64,000 nucleotides of DNA from an uncultured Ilumatobacter sp. (lineage in GTDB: Bacteria; Actinomycetota; Acidimicrobiia; Acidimicrobiales; Ilumatobacteraceae). The notes beneath the pieces were generated by a model. It saw nothing but the letters and a program-made list of their open reading frames with translations. It did no database searches and had not been told where the DNA came from. Each line of letters opens with the position of its first letter. Position 1 is the stretch's first letter. The stretch covers positions 1-64,000 of the forward strand of contig CAJJBX010000009.1 in assembly GCA_905182555.1 (NCBI GenBank). Reading direction: 5' to 3'. Shown here in pieces: positions 1 through 8,421 of this stretch. Both the position numbers and the translations under genes were made by a program.

Positions 1-1
1 G

Positions 2-325
2 GTTGTCGTCTTTTCGATCTTGCTAGCGGTCTTGGTTTGGAAGCTCTACGTCCACCTCGAGGGCTCGGTCGTGAAGCGCATATGGATCGCCTCGGCGGTG
101 TACATCGCCGGACTTGCCATTGTCGCGCTGGTTCTCCCCCGCTCACCCGATGCCGTGGATGTGGCTGCGGATCTCGTTTGGCAGTTTCGACTGGCGACGC
201 TTGCCGGGCTGGCGCTCGGCTGGACGGTTCTGTCGCTCATGACTGGCTGGCTCCTCTCTGCGCGCGAACCAGGGGCGAATCGCCTCGTTGGTAGTGCGGA
301 TGAGACTCCGGCTCGCACTTCGTGA
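2..325 (+). CDS. CbtA-like cobalt transporter subunit, C-terminal part (cut by window edge)
   Basis: The reading frame is open from the left edge of the window and ends at a stop at 325, so only about 107 C-terminal residues are seen. They hold two or three hydrophobic membrane segments, and the sequence around 'VWQFRLATLAGLALGWTVLS' resembles the last helix of CbtA proteins, which are predicted cobalt transporters often under cobalamin control. The family match is from recall of that C-terminal pattern and is moderate. A cobalt importer would fit the neighbourhood, because a cobalt-type nitrile hydratase lies about 22 kb downstream. Another small membrane protein family cannot be excluded from this fragment. 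Confidence 0.5.
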   Translation, partial: VVVFSILLAVLVWKLYVHLEGSVVKRIWIASAVYIAGLAIVALVLPRSPDAVDVAADLVWQFRLATLAGLALGWTVLSLMTGWLLSAREPGANRLVGSADETPARTS

Positions 326-346
326 CTGTCGGGTAGGCCCCGGTGG

Positions 347-421
347 TCAGACGATCTTGGGGAGATGATCCGACGCGTGCTCGTCGAGGAAGTCCCAGAG
401 CAGTTGCGCTGCTGGTGTGAG
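347..421 (-). pseudogene. Possible LysR-family C-terminal relic (scar)
   Basis: Read on the minus strand, about 25 codons ending at a stop at 347-349 spell a tail that includes 'LTPAAQLLWDFLDEHASDHLP'-like residues. This resembles the C-terminal helix of LysR regulators of the CysL/CbbR type. The relic lies exactly where the FAD half of the neighbouring plus-strand ferredoxin reductase is missing. I infer a deletion junction that joined two convergent gene ends. The match is short and could be chance. Confidence 0.3.
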
Positions 422-859
422 GTGCCCGGGCTCGCGCCGCACAACGCGATGATCGTCGAACTGCTCCAGAAGGGGCACTCCGGTCCAATCGTCTCGGCGG
501 TCTCCGTGCGGGAGTGGAAGGACCTCGGCTACCTCGACAAGCATCGCGAACTCGAACGCCGATTCGACAACTACCGCTACCTCCCGATGCCTACCCGGGA
601 GGCCGATGTCCCGAAGAAGTACCTGCAGTCACTCGTAGAGGAGGGAGAGCTCGAAGTTCACCTCGGGCGACCCCTCGACCCGGCTTCGACTCACATATAC
701 ATGTGCGGCAACCCGGCAATGATCGGCCCGCCGGAGACCGTCGACGGGGTGACCCACTTCCCTGAAACCACCGGTGTTGTGCAACTCCTCGTCGAGCGCG
801 GCTTCACCGTTGACGCCCGAAATGCACCAGGAAACGTCCACTTCGAGGAGTACTGGTAG
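365..859 (+). pseudogene. Ferredoxin-NADP reductase, N-terminally truncated
   Basis: From about residue 22 (GLAPHNAMI) to the end (APGNVHFEEYW) this reads as the NADP-binding half of a bacterial ferredoxin/flavodoxin-NADP reductase. It includes the 'IYMCGNPAMIG' nucleotide-binding stretch and the typical aromatic C-terminus. The whole FAD-binding beta-barrel domain (about 100 residues) is absent, and the gene upstream stops at 325, so there is no room for it. The first 20 codons overlap the antisense LysR-like relic and are probably not original coding sequence. The protein cannot bind FAD in the usual way, so I treat the locus as a broken gene. If expressed, it could only be an NADP-binding fragment. 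Confidence 0.7.
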
Positions 860-999
860 CACGCGGCCAACGCGACGCAATCAAATTGTTGCGGCAACCG
901 AAACGAGACGTTTCTTGACCGCGGGTCGAATCGCGTCTACTTTCTGACACAACGACTTTCTTATACAAGATAGATGGTCGAACTCTAAGGGGAAATATC

Positions 1000-1527
1000 G
1001 TGCCACCAATTACCGTCGTCTTCGTCGGGACCGGACTTGTCGTCTGGCTCAACGCTCTCTTTTTTTTGGGAGTGGGCGCCGACACCAAAGAAGACAGTCC
1101 AAGTCCGCTCGTGAGCGTGGGATGGGCGACGCTCATCGTCGGACTTCTCGACCTCGTGCAGGCGACCTACATCATGTGGGCACGGCCGCTGGAGGACGCC
1201 TCGGTCCCGCTCGCCGGCCTCATCGTCTTCTACGGCCTCTTCTTCTGCCTGCTCGGCATTACCGAAATCCAAGGACTCGATCTCCGTGTCGTCGGCAACC
1301 TCGCGATTGCGGTGGCGATCGTTCCACTGTTCTGGTGGCAGTTCTTCGACGGCGGCTGGATGTTCAAGTCGATCCTCCTCGCGTGGGTGGTCGCCTTCGG
1401 AGCTGTCGCAGCGACGACATACGGCAAGTTCCAAGGCAAGGCGCTCGGCGCGATCCTCGCGGCAACGGCGGCCTACACGTTCTGGACGCCAGCCATCATC
1501 CTGGCGCTCGGCAACCAGATCCCGTAG
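1000..1527 (+). CDS. AmiS/UreI-family amide/urea channel
   Basis: This 175-residue protein is almost entirely hydrophobic, with six predicted membrane spans. It carries the family signature 'GWATLIVGLLDLVQATYI' near residue 45 and 'GITEIQGLDLRVVG' near residue 88. AmiS/UreI proteins are channels for urea or short aliphatic amides and usually sit beside amidases, ureases or nitrile hydratases. The GTG start at 1000 is preceded by a strong AAGGGG ribosome site. A 140-bp AT-richer intergenic region upstream probably holds its promoter. In this locus the likely cargo is an amide made by the nitrile hydratase, or urea; that is inference from context. It reads the same way as no immediate neighbour, so it is probably transcribed alone. 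Confidence 0.88.
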   Translation: MPPITVVFVGTGLVVWLNALFFLGVGADTKEDSPSPLVSVGWATLIVGLLDLVQATYIMWARPLEDASVPLAGLIVFYGLFFCLLGITEIQGLDLRVVGNLAIAVAIVPLFWWQFFDGGWMFKSILLAWVVAFGAVAATTYGKFQGKALGAILAATAAYTFWTPAIILALGNQIP

Positions 1528-1589
1528 GCCCCGAACGCCAACGAGTCGCTGATCCGCATTGCTGCCCACTTCCACGGCGGCGATGCGGA

Positions 1590-2597
1590 TCAGCTCTGTC
1601 GGCGCCAGTATTCGCTGATCGCAAGCTGGTCGCGCCCGATGCCGCCGACTCCACGTAGATGGCGCTTCAAGAGCGCCATCTCGTGGTGTTCGCCAGCGCC
1701 GAATACGTAGGTTCCCGCGGGGGGCCTGGGCGCTCGATAGAACCACCGAACTGCAACGGTCCCCAATGCCCCGCATTCAGTCAGGATCACGTCGACTTCC
1801 GGCGTTGCCGCGAATGCGACCCGGGCTGTCGTGCAATCGACCGCCACGATCGCAGTCACCTTGATTTCGGGCGACCACTCCTCGGCAAGTCGCGCCAACG
1901 CGGCGAGTCCCGGGGCGTCACCGATCAGGACGAGGTGAGTGATGTCGGGAGGTGGCTGAAACACCCGACGCGGACTGCTGACGCGGGCCGTTGTGCCCGG
2001 TTGCGCACTAGCGGCCCACTGCGACACGGCGCCGGATGGGTGTCTGGCGAACCACACATCGATCTCGCCGGCTGCTGGCCGCGCTCGTCGCACCGTGAAG
2101 AACGCCCGGCCGGCACGAGACTGGTCGTCCGTCGCGAGGCCAATCCGGATGTGCTCGTCGCCACCCAACGAGGCAAACCCGGCCAGGCTGCCGAACGTGA
2201 GTTCGCGAATACTCGAGCTGAGCTGGCGTGCCGACCGAACCTCTGCATCAAACCACGTCTCGCTCTCGGTGGCCGCCACAATCCGTTCGAGTTGGGTCGG
2301 TGGGCGTCCGGAACGATCGAGTCGACGTGCGTTACGTACGAGATCGAAAATCGCCCGGCGGACGGCGTCACTCACGCTCGCTTCGCCAGCGTCGCGCGTG
2401 ATGTCCAGGGCGACCTCGTGGCTGAACTGATCATCCCCGGCGACGACTTGGATCAAGCAGGAGGTACGCGACACCTTGTCGATGCTCGTATCCGTCGGAG
2501 TCGCGTGACCAAGCAGTGCGCTGGCGACGAGGAGGAGTGAATCCCGGTGGAACTGGTTCAGGTAGCGAGCGATCTCGCTGAAGTCGTCGTTGAGCAC
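1590..2597 (-). CDS. Siderophore-interacting-type FAD/NAD(P)H flavoprotein with N-terminal DUF2470-like region
   Basis: Residues about 1-85 resemble a DUF2470/heme-utilisation type module (RYLNQFHRDSLLLVASALLG). The remainder matches the SIP family of ferredoxin-reductase-like flavoproteins that reduce ferric siderophores, including 'FFTVRR' and a nucleotide-binding half with 'LIGDAPGLAALARLAEEW' and the C-terminal 'AISEYWRRQS'. The canonical SIP start of the NAD(P) domain GDETALPAI is here GDAPGLAAL. I chose GTG 2597, four bases after the glycosyltransferase stop and with GGATGAG upstream; an ATG at 2660 would overlap that gene by about 60 bases. It is last in the minus-strand run allK-allF-glycosyltransferase. 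It may be the redox partner that takes the place of the MSMEG_0569 flavoprotein of Nit1C clusters, but that is inference. Confidence 0.7.
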   Translation of the reverse strand: MLNDDFSEIARYLNQFHRDSLLLVASALLGHATPTDTSIDKVSRTSCLIQVVAGDDQFSHEVALDITRDAGEASVSDAVRRAIFDLVRNARRLDRSGRPPTQLERIVAATESETWFDAEVRSARQLSSSIRELTFGSLAGFASLGGDEHIRIGLATDDQSRAGRAFFTVRRARPAAGEIDVWFARHPSGAVSQWAASAQPGTTARVSSPRRVFQPPPDITHLVLIGDAPGLAALARLAEEWSPEIKVTAIVAVDCTTARVAFAATPEVDVILTECGALGTVAVRWFYRAPRPPAGTYVFGAGEHHEMALLKRHLRGVGGIGRDQLAISEYWRRQS

Positions 2598-2601
2598 AAA
2601 C

Positions 2602-3759
2602 TCATCCGTAGATCGCTGCGTGCTGCTCCGCTGTACTGATCCATGAGAACTGTGCCGCAACCGCTGGGCCCGCGGCCCTGAGGGACGCAGCGAGGTCGCT
2701 GTCCATTACCAAGCGCTCCATACCTATGGCAAGCGAGTGCGAATCGCCGGTCGCCGTCATGATCGCGTTCTCTTCGTGGGTCATGAACTCGTGGAACACT
2801 TCGATGTCCGACGCGACGACCGGGAGTCCTGCGCTCATGGCCTCGAGCACTACGAGACCCCACCCTTCATTGATCGACGGGAAGACGAAGCCGTCTGCAG
2901 CGTGGAACCATTCGGGGAGTTCATCGTCGGACACGGTCCCCAGCAGGGCGAGGTCCCCGCCGGCCTTGAGGCCGTGCTGCTCTAGGCCGCCGAGCACTCG
3001 TTCGCGATACGGCGCATAGTCCTGAAACGAGTGGCCGCCCACTACAGCGAGCATGACATCGGCGCCGCAAGGATCTGCTTTCAGCCGTCCCAACGCTTCG
3101 ACGAGGAATTCGGAGCCCTTGCGCGGTTCGATTCCACCAACCGTGAGGTACAAGAACTTGTCTGTCGCTCCGATCCGGGCTCGGAGTTCAGCGCGCCGCT
3201 CGGAGCTGATCGGCGTTGCGAACCGTTCAGCTCGTACGCCGTTGTGGACGACTGTCGCCGCCACGCCGTAATCGGCGAGCAACTGCTTGCGCCACAGTTC
3301 GGACACGACGAGCACCTCGTCGGGTTCTCTGATCGCGCTGATCTGGCAGTCGATCAGGGCCTGTGTGGTGAAGTCATCGACGTGGTGCACGGTGCGGATC
3401 AAACGGAATGGTGCGCCCTCGTCACGGACGCGTGCCGCAGCACGCGCCGAGATGCAATCTTGGCTGTGGATAATGTCGAAGTCGTCACGGACCCGATTGA
3501 GGCCGATCGTCATTGCTTCGATCCAGCTGAAGACGCGCTCTTCAAGCGTGTCGCCCCAGTCTGGGGCCGGGACGATGATGACGGGGACGTCGACCTCGCG
3601 GAAAAAGCCCACCTCCGGATCGCCCATCGCGATGATCGTGACGTCCACGCCGAGCGCTGCGAGTGCTTCCGCGAGCTCGAGCGTGTGGACCACCCCTCCA
3701 CGAGGCTTCACCGAGTAGGTGGTCAGCGCCACCCGTGGCTTGGTCGATACGGTCGTCAT
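2602..3759 (-). CDS. MSMEG_0565-type glycosyltransferase
   Basis: This is a 385-residue GT-B (GT4) enzyme. The N-terminal half opens with 'VALTTYSVKPRGGVVHTLELAEAL', a variant of the acceptor-site loop. The C-terminal donor half has 'VGGIEPRKGSEFLVEAL' near residue 210 and 'FPSINEGWGLVVLEAMSAGLPVVASDIEVFHEF', the EGWGLVVLEA motif that binds the nucleotide sugar. It matches the glycosyltransferase that travels with nitrogen-starvation/Nit1C clusters in mycobacteria (MSMEG_0565 family). It follows allF by 18 bases and precedes the flavoprotein by 4, so the four minus-strand genes are likely one transcript. Its acceptor is unknown. Confidence 0.85.
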   Translation of the reverse strand: MTTVSTKPRVALTTYSVKPRGGVVHTLELAEALAALGVDVTIIAMGDPEVGFFREVDVPVIIVPAPDWGDTLEERVFSWIEAMTIGLNRVRDDFDIIHSQDCISARAAARVRDEGAPFRLIRTVHHVDDFTTQALIDCQISAIREPDEVLVVSELWRKQLLADYGVAATVVHNGVRAERFATPISSERRAELRARIGATDKFLYLTVGGIEPRKGSEFLVEALGRLKADPCGADVMLAVVGGHSFQDYAPYRERVLGGLEQHGLKAGGDLALLGTVSDDELPEWFHAADGFVFPSINEGWGLVVLEAMSAGLPVVASDIEVFHEFMTHEENAIMTATGDSHSLAIGMERLVMDSDLAASLRAAGPAVAAQFSWISTAEQHAAIYG

Positions 3760-3777
3760 GTCAGTGGTCCTCCTGGG

Positions 3778-5310
3778 CTAGCCGATGTCCGCATGTACGA
3801 GCGCTGGATCGCGACTCACGAACGCCGCTGCGGCGAGCGCGGCGCGGGCTGCGGACTCCGTCACGATGCACCCCGCCGCTCGAAGCGTGTCCTGCTGCGA
3901 TGCGAAATGCTGCGGGTCGGAGTGAGTGCCGAGCACGTAGGCCACGACGGCAGCACCCGATTCGATGATCTCCTTCGCCGCCGGGGCAAGAAGTCCCGCG
4001 GGGTCGTCGTGCGCGCCATCGCCGATCACGACGTCGAGCAGCACGACTGCAACCGAGGCATCGTCGACCTGCTTGCGCATCCAATCGATCCGCGCCTCGG
4101 GGTCGATCATCGGATGGGGACGGCCGACGGTGTACTCCTCCTCGCCCAGGTCGAGACAGACGTGGGCACCGTCTGGTGCAGGAAGTGACCACGATTTGTC
4201 GAGCGGAGTATTGGAATGGATCGCGCCGATGTGTTCGGTCGCGATCGTCATCGCCTCGTAGCAGAGAGTACCGCCACTAAACAGGCCGACGAGACGGCGA
4301 CGCTCCTGCGCCAGTGGTGTCATGGCGGTGGCTACAGCTTCAGCCGTTGGCCCGACCAGGTCGGGTACGGGATGGCCGAGGATGCCGGCGGTGAGCGCCG
4401 CCCCCTGCTCGAGGGTGTTGCAGACCGACACACCATCCGCCAATCCGACGAGCTCGTCGCGGAGGCCGATCATCGCTGCGACCATGGGCTTTGATCGCGA
4501 TGTGCCAAGCAGCCGCTGGGCCACTTCCGGAGCAGGAGGTTTCGAAACGAACAGGATGACTTGGGTCTGTTCGTCGGCCTCGAGTGCCTCGATCGCAGAC
4601 TCCGCCATGAGTCCGCCGACTTCAGCATTCAGATCTCGTCCCCCGAGGCCGATCACGTGGGTGATACCGATACCCCAGCGATCGAGCAAGCTCATCACTT
4701 CCTGAGCACCGGTACCGGCCGCCGCAATGATGCCGACGGGCCCGGAGTTGACGCGGTTCGCGAAGCCCAGACCGGTGCCCGCGAGCATCGCCGTCCCGGC
4801 TCCGGGCCCCATGACCAAACGGCCCAGCTCGCGTGCTCGCTGCTTCAACTCAATCTCATCTGCGAGCGGCACGTTGTCGCTGAACAACAACACGTCGAGC
4901 CCAGCAGTGAGAGCCTTGTGCGTCTCGAGCGTCGCGTATGGGCCCGGAACCGAGATGATCGCCACATTGGTGTCCGGCTGCACATCGATTGCCTGGCGCA
5001 AGCTCTGAACGGACGGGTCGACGCCATCGCCATCGCCGGAGGTAACGCTGAACAGAGCTGACCGTGCCGCCTCAAGAGCGGCATCGACGACTTCTTGATC
5101 TACGGAGCGAACTGCGAGGACGAGGTCGTTGGCCGACGCACCAGCGAGCCCGGAAAATCCCTCCGACGTCAGCGTCTCGACATTCGCCTCGGAGGCCATG
5201 ACGGCAAACCCGTAGTCGACACGCTCGTCTGACTGCATCGACCGTGTGGCCTCAAGCAGCCGCACGCTGTCCTTATAGGAGTCCTTCAGGATGGAAATTT
5301 CATGCAGCAT
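3778..5310 (-). CDS. allF: FdrA/AllF-like oxamate carbamoyltransferase subunit
   Basis: This is a protein of about 510 residues of the FdrA family, related to the succinyl-CoA synthetase alpha fold. It starts 'MLHEISILKDSYKDSVRLL', as FdrA proteins do. It carries CoA-ligase-type glycine loops 'GPGAGTAMLAGTGLGFAN' and 'VGIIAAAGTGAQEVMSLLDRWGIGITHVIGLGGRDL'. In E. coli FdrA, YlbE and YlbF were assigned as the three subunits of oxamate carbamoyltransferase (AllFGH), which splits oxalurate to oxamate and carbamoyl phosphate. All three homologues are in this window, with the carbamate kinase directly upstream. I chose ATG 5310 (GAAGGA upstream, overlapping the allK stop by 11 bases) rather than 5331. 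The substrate in this organism may differ from oxalurate. Confidence 0.85.
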   Translation of the reverse strand: MLHEISILKDSYKDSVRLLEATRSMQSDERVDYGFAVMASEANVETLTSEGFSGLAGASANDLVLAVRSVDQEVVDAALEAARSALFSVTSGDGDGVDPSVQSLRQAIDVQPDTNVAIISVPGPYATLETHKALTAGLDVLLFSDNVPLADEIELKQRARELGRLVMGPGAGTAMLAGTGLGFANRVNSGPVGIIAAAGTGAQEVMSLLDRWGIGITHVIGLGGRDLNAEVGGLMAESAIEALEADEQTQVILFVSKPPAPEVAQRLLGTSRSKPMVAAMIGLRDELVGLADGVSVCNTLEQGAALTAGILGHPVPDLVGPTAEAVATAMTPLAQERRRLVGLFSGGTLCYEAMTIATEHIGAIHSNTPLDKSWSLPAPDGAHVCLDLGEEEYTVGRPHPMIDPEARIDWMRKQVDDASVAVVLLDVVIGDGAHDDPAGLLAPAAKEIIESGAAVVAYVLGTHSDPQHFASQQDTLRAAGCIVTESAARAALAAAAFVSRDPALVHADIG

Positions 5311-6313
5311 GGGTCGAGTCCTTCGTGGCATCGGTCGAGTCGACCTTGGGTTCCTTGATCAATGTGCCGCGGTGGCCCTGAATTGCACCATGGGCGTTGT
5401 CGAGAGTGGCGTACACCATTTCCGGTGTCGTGATCGCCGAGATTCGGCGACGCTCCGGTGTTGAACCTTCGACGAAGTGGGACGCCGCACGCATCTTGGG
5501 TCCCATGCTTCCCGGGGGAAATTGGCCGTCGCTGAGGTGCTGATCGACCTCGAGTGGTGTGAGGTTGAAGACAGTGCGCTCCGTGGTCTTGCCGAAGTCG
5601 AGCTTGACGTTCGTGACACCGGTAACCATGACGAGTGCCTCGGCGTCAGATGCGTCAGCGAGACGCTCCGCAGCGAAGTCTTTGTCGATCACGGCGTCGA
5701 CGCCGCGGTACGTGTCTCCTTCCTTGACAACTGGGATACCACCGCCGCCTGCGGCAACGACTACAAAACCCGCATCGATGAGTGTCATGATCGCCGATGA
5801 TTCGACAGGTGCCTTCGGCGTGGGCGACGGCACCACCCGTCGGTAGCCCCGGCCGCTGTCTTCGATCATGGTCCAACCGCGCTCCTCGCCGACCTCCTTC
5901 GCTTCGTCAGCGTTGAAGAACGGCCCGATCGGCTTGGTCGGATTGCTAAAGGCGTCGTCCGCCGCGTCGACTTCAACGTGGGTGATCACCGAGACCGCTC
6001 CGCTGATCTCGTCGCCGCAGACCTCGTGCAACGCGAGGCAGATCAAACTGCCCAGCGCACCCTGGGTCATTGCTCCGAGAGCGAACAGCGGCTGGGCCGG
6101 TACCAAGGCCGAACTTTCAGCATGTTGGATTGCGAGGTTGCCGACCTGCGGGCCGTTGCCGTGGACGATCACGATTCCCCAACCCTTTCGGATCAGGGAA
6201 CGCACCGACTTCGCCATGGCGATCGCGTTGGCGTATTGCTCCTCGATGGTGCCGCGTTGGTCTTCTCGAGTGAGGGCGTTACCCCCGAGTGCGAGAACAG
6301 CTGTTTGAGTCAC
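5300..6313 (-). CDS. allK: Carbamate kinase (AllK/ArcC-like)
   Basis: This is an amino-acid-kinase fold protein of 337 residues, slightly longer than the usual 310. It has 'VLALGGNALTREDQRG' at the N-terminus, 'VIVHGNGPQVGNLAIQHAES' for carbamate/phosphate binding, 'AAGGGGIPVV' and 'GVDAVIDKDFAAERLA'. All are typical of carbamate kinases, which make ATP from carbamoyl phosphate. The GTG start at 6313 is the first gene of the minus-strand operon allK-allF-glycosyltransferase-flavoprotein. Its 160-bp upstream region is shared with a plus-strand gene and holds a copy of the 15-bp motif seen at three other promoters. In context it would collect the energy from carbamoyl phosphate released by AllFGH. 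Confidence 0.88.
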   Translation of the reverse strand: MTQTAVLALGGNALTREDQRGTIEEQYANAIAMAKSVRSLIRKGWGIVIVHGNGPQVGNLAIQHAESSALVPAQPLFALGAMTQGALGSLICLALHEVCGDEISGAVSVITHVEVDAADDAFSNPTKPIGPFFNADEAKEVGEERGWTMIEDSGRGYRRVVPSPTPKAPVESSAIMTLIDAGFVVVAAGGGGIPVVKEGDTYRGVDAVIDKDFAAERLADASDAEALVMVTGVTNVKLDFGKTTERTVFNLTPLEVDQHLSDGQFPPGSMGPKMRAASHFVEGSTPERRRISAITTPEMVYATLDNAHGAIQGHRGTLIKEPKVDSTDATKDSTHAA

Positions 6314-6343
6314 GTACGATCCAATCGGATAGGCGATGCAATT

Positions 6344-6358
6344 TATCGTATAGTAGAC
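6344..6358 (+). promoter_or_regulatory. Shared 15-bp motif, copy 1 (TATCGTATAGTAGAC)
   Basis: This lies in the divergent region between allK (minus) and the unknown gene at 6469 (plus). The same 15-mer recurs with one to four changes at 9999, 15587 and 22514, always in a divergent intergenic region and always in the same orientation toward the plus-strand gene. A second partial copy, ATCGGATAG, lies 21 bp upstream at 6324, two helical turns away. It is either an operator for one regulator or a conserved promoter core (TATAGT could serve as a -10 box). Confidence 0.6.
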
Positions 6359-6468
6359 AATTGGTGAATGTTTTGCGAAAAATGCTCATCGAGCCACCGT
6401 GCTCGACCCGGGAGATCGGACTAAGCCCAGGTGGGTCATCCGATAGAGAACACAACGATTGGAGAAAC

Positions 6469-7095
6469 GTGAACACCGACGCTCTTGATGCACAGTGGAG
6501 GGAATCCGAGCGACGGATGTACCCGCTCGCAACCACCAGTCCTGAAAAGTACGAGACCTTGGTGCGGGTCGCGAGGCGCGTCGCCAACGACCTCAACTCC
6601 GTCCGGTCGACGTCGGGTCTCTACCAGACATGGCCGGAGGCGGAGGAGAGGACGCAGGTGGCTTCTCGATCGCTCGACATCTCACTCGGTGACCTCCCGA
6701 TCACGGACGTTGCAGGGGTCGGATACGCACTGCGCGCAGCAGAACTTCGGGGAATCGAACACCAGGAGGAGCAGCGCCGACTGGTCGCTCAAGCGCGAAC
6801 CGAGAACGCCGAATGGGTGACGCTGCACTCCCAGGGCGACGTCGAGCAGGGGCTAATGAACGCCTACCAAGCAATTGAGATGCACCTCGGATCAGGTGTT
6901 GCGATCGTGTCGTCGGTCGAATCGAACCCCGCTACATCCCGGGCGAACTACGTCCTCACGGTGATTCAGATGGACGCAATGACCGCAGCGGTCGTCGACA
7001 TCGATCCAGGTATTGCTGACCCTCAGGAGCACGACGACGTCGCACTGTTCACCCAAGCGCGCCGGCGCCTCGAAGAAGTTGTCGCGTTGCGATAG
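6469..7095 (+). CDS. Unknown protein, 208 residues, first gene before the radical SAM gene
   Basis: I do not recognise a family. The protein is soluble, with no signal peptide or membrane span. It opens with an acidic-basic helical N-terminus (ALDAQWRESERRMYPLATTSPEKYETLVRVARRVANDL). A glutamine/glutamate-rich segment follows near residues 85-105 (AAELRGIEHQEEQRRLVAQ), and the C-terminal half looks alpha/beta. GTG 6469 is chosen because GGAG lies eight bases upstream and the earlier in-frame start would run through the promoter region. It is 115 bp before the radical SAM gene and probably shares its transcript. It may be a cluster-specific partner protein; no homologue in the described Nit1C set comes to mind. 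Confidence 0.65.
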   Translation: MNTDALDAQWRESERRMYPLATTSPEKYETLVRVARRVANDLNSVRSTSGLYQTWPEAEERTQVASRSLDISLGDLPITDVAGVGYALRAAELRGIEHQEEQRRLVAQARTENAEWVTLHSQGDVEQGLMNAYQAIEMHLGSGVAIVSSVESNPATSRANYVLTVIQMDAMTAAVVDIDPGIADPQEHDDVALFTQARRRLEEVVALR

Positions 7096-7210
7096 CAATC
7101 GTGGAGTGGGAAATGTTTCCTTTAGTAGACGCGGGCCGCCGTTTCTGATAGGAAAGAAGAAGACATCAAGCGACATGCAGTCGCCCCTTCCTGATGAGAG
7201 AGACCGAAGA

Positions 7211-8383
7211 ATGCCTACTGCCGAAGAAGTTCGATCACCCATCCGGACCGCTGAAGACGGCGATCGTATTGCTCGCCTCATCGTGGAGCTGCAATCCCGG
7301 GGAATCAAGATCAACACCGAGTTCGAAAGGCGGCCCGGCGGAGCAGGACCCTCCGACGCCGGCATGATCTGGATCGAAGGCACACCGCTGACTGTGCCGG
7401 TCGACGCTGCCTTCGTCGAAGGGACTCCGTACACCCTTGAAGCGGAGGACGTCGGGTTCGGCATCTACCACAACGGCAACCGCGTGGCGTCAGCGGCACC
7501 ATCCAACCGGCCGACGTTTTATGACATGAAGACTGCTGACGGCACGCCGTATTGGCATATCGCGCTGATGCATCTCGACTCGCTTGCGAGCACCGTCTTG
7601 CAGACGTGTGCCTACTGGGGCAACGACGACCAGTGCAAGTTCTGCGGGATTGGCGTCTCCCTCGACTCGGGAAGCACCATCAAGGTGAAGCGACCCGAGC
7701 AACTTGCAGAGGTGGCCGTCGCAGCGAAGAAGTACGACGGCGCCGTCGATGTGACACTGACGACGGGTTCGACGTACGGGAAAGACCGTGGGGCGCTTTA
7801 CGTCGGTAAGTGCGCCAAGGCAGTCAAGGATGCGAGCGGTCTTCCTGTTGAGATCCAGTTTGAACCTCCCGAGGACCTCTCCGTCATCGACCGTGTCCAC
7901 GAAATGGGCGCCGACTCGCTCGGCATCCACGTCGAGACCTTCGACCCGGCCGTGCTTGCTCGAATTGCGCCGCCCAAAGCCCGCACCGGAATCGAACGCT
8001 ACTTCGAGGCATGGGAACACGCTGTCAAGCGGTTCGGGGAGGGGCAGGTCACGACCTACGTGATCCTCGGCATGGGCGAAGACCCGGAGCTGATCGTGGA
8101 GGGTTGCAAGCGAGCGATCGACATCGGGGTCTACCCGTTCATCGTGCCGCTCCGTCCCGTGCCCGGCAGCCTGATGGCCGATGTGATGCCGCCGACCTCG
8201 GCGTACACCGATCGGATAGCGCGTCAAGTCGCGCCATACCTCGTCGAACGTGGGCTCACCGCCGACAAGGTGCTCGCAGGGTGCGCTCGTTGCCAAGCGT
8301 GCTCACCGCTCGGCGCGATAGAACAGTCCCTGCAGCTGGCGAGCCCATCTGGGCGCAAGTTGATTCCCGTGAGCGGAGCCTGA
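7211..8383 (+). CDS. MSMEG_0568-family radical SAM protein (NitD-like)
   Basis: This 391-residue radical SAM enzyme has the atypical cluster motif of its family: C133-x8-C142-x2-C145 in 'TCAYWGNDDQCKFCGIG', instead of CxxxCxxC. Further C-terminal cysteines (AGCARCQACSPLG) may bind an auxiliary cluster. A TIM-barrel pattern follows: 'DVTLTTGSTYG', 'GLPVEIQFEPP', 'DSLGIHVETFDP', 'TTYVILGMGED'. Homologues are nitD of Nit1C clusters, linked to nitrogen starvation and cyanide assimilation; the reaction is unknown. ATG 7211 is chosen because homology begins there; an in-frame ATG at 7175 is possible. The acetyltransferase follows 38 bases later. Confidence 0.9.
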   Translation: MPTAEEVRSPIRTAEDGDRIARLIVELQSRGIKINTEFERRPGGAGPSDAGMIWIEGTPLTVPVDAAFVEGTPYTLEAEDVGFGIYHNGNRVASAAPSNRPTFYDMKTADGTPYWHIALMHLDSLASTVLQTCAYWGNDDQCKFCGIGVSLDSGSTIKVKRPEQLAEVAVAAKKYDGAVDVTLTTGSTYGKDRGALYVGKCAKAVKDASGLPVEIQFEPPEDLSVIDRVHEMGADSLGIHVETFDPAVLARIAPPKARTGIERYFEAWEHAVKRFGEGQVTTYVILGMGEDPELIVEGCKRAIDIGVYPFIVPLRPVPGSLMADVMPPTSAYTDRIARQVAPYLVERGLTADKVLAGCARCQACSPLGAIEQSLQLASPSGRKLIPVSGA

Positions 8384-8421
8384 CGAGCAGCCGTGCGCCA
8401 ATTGACTCGGAGATCGCTCCC

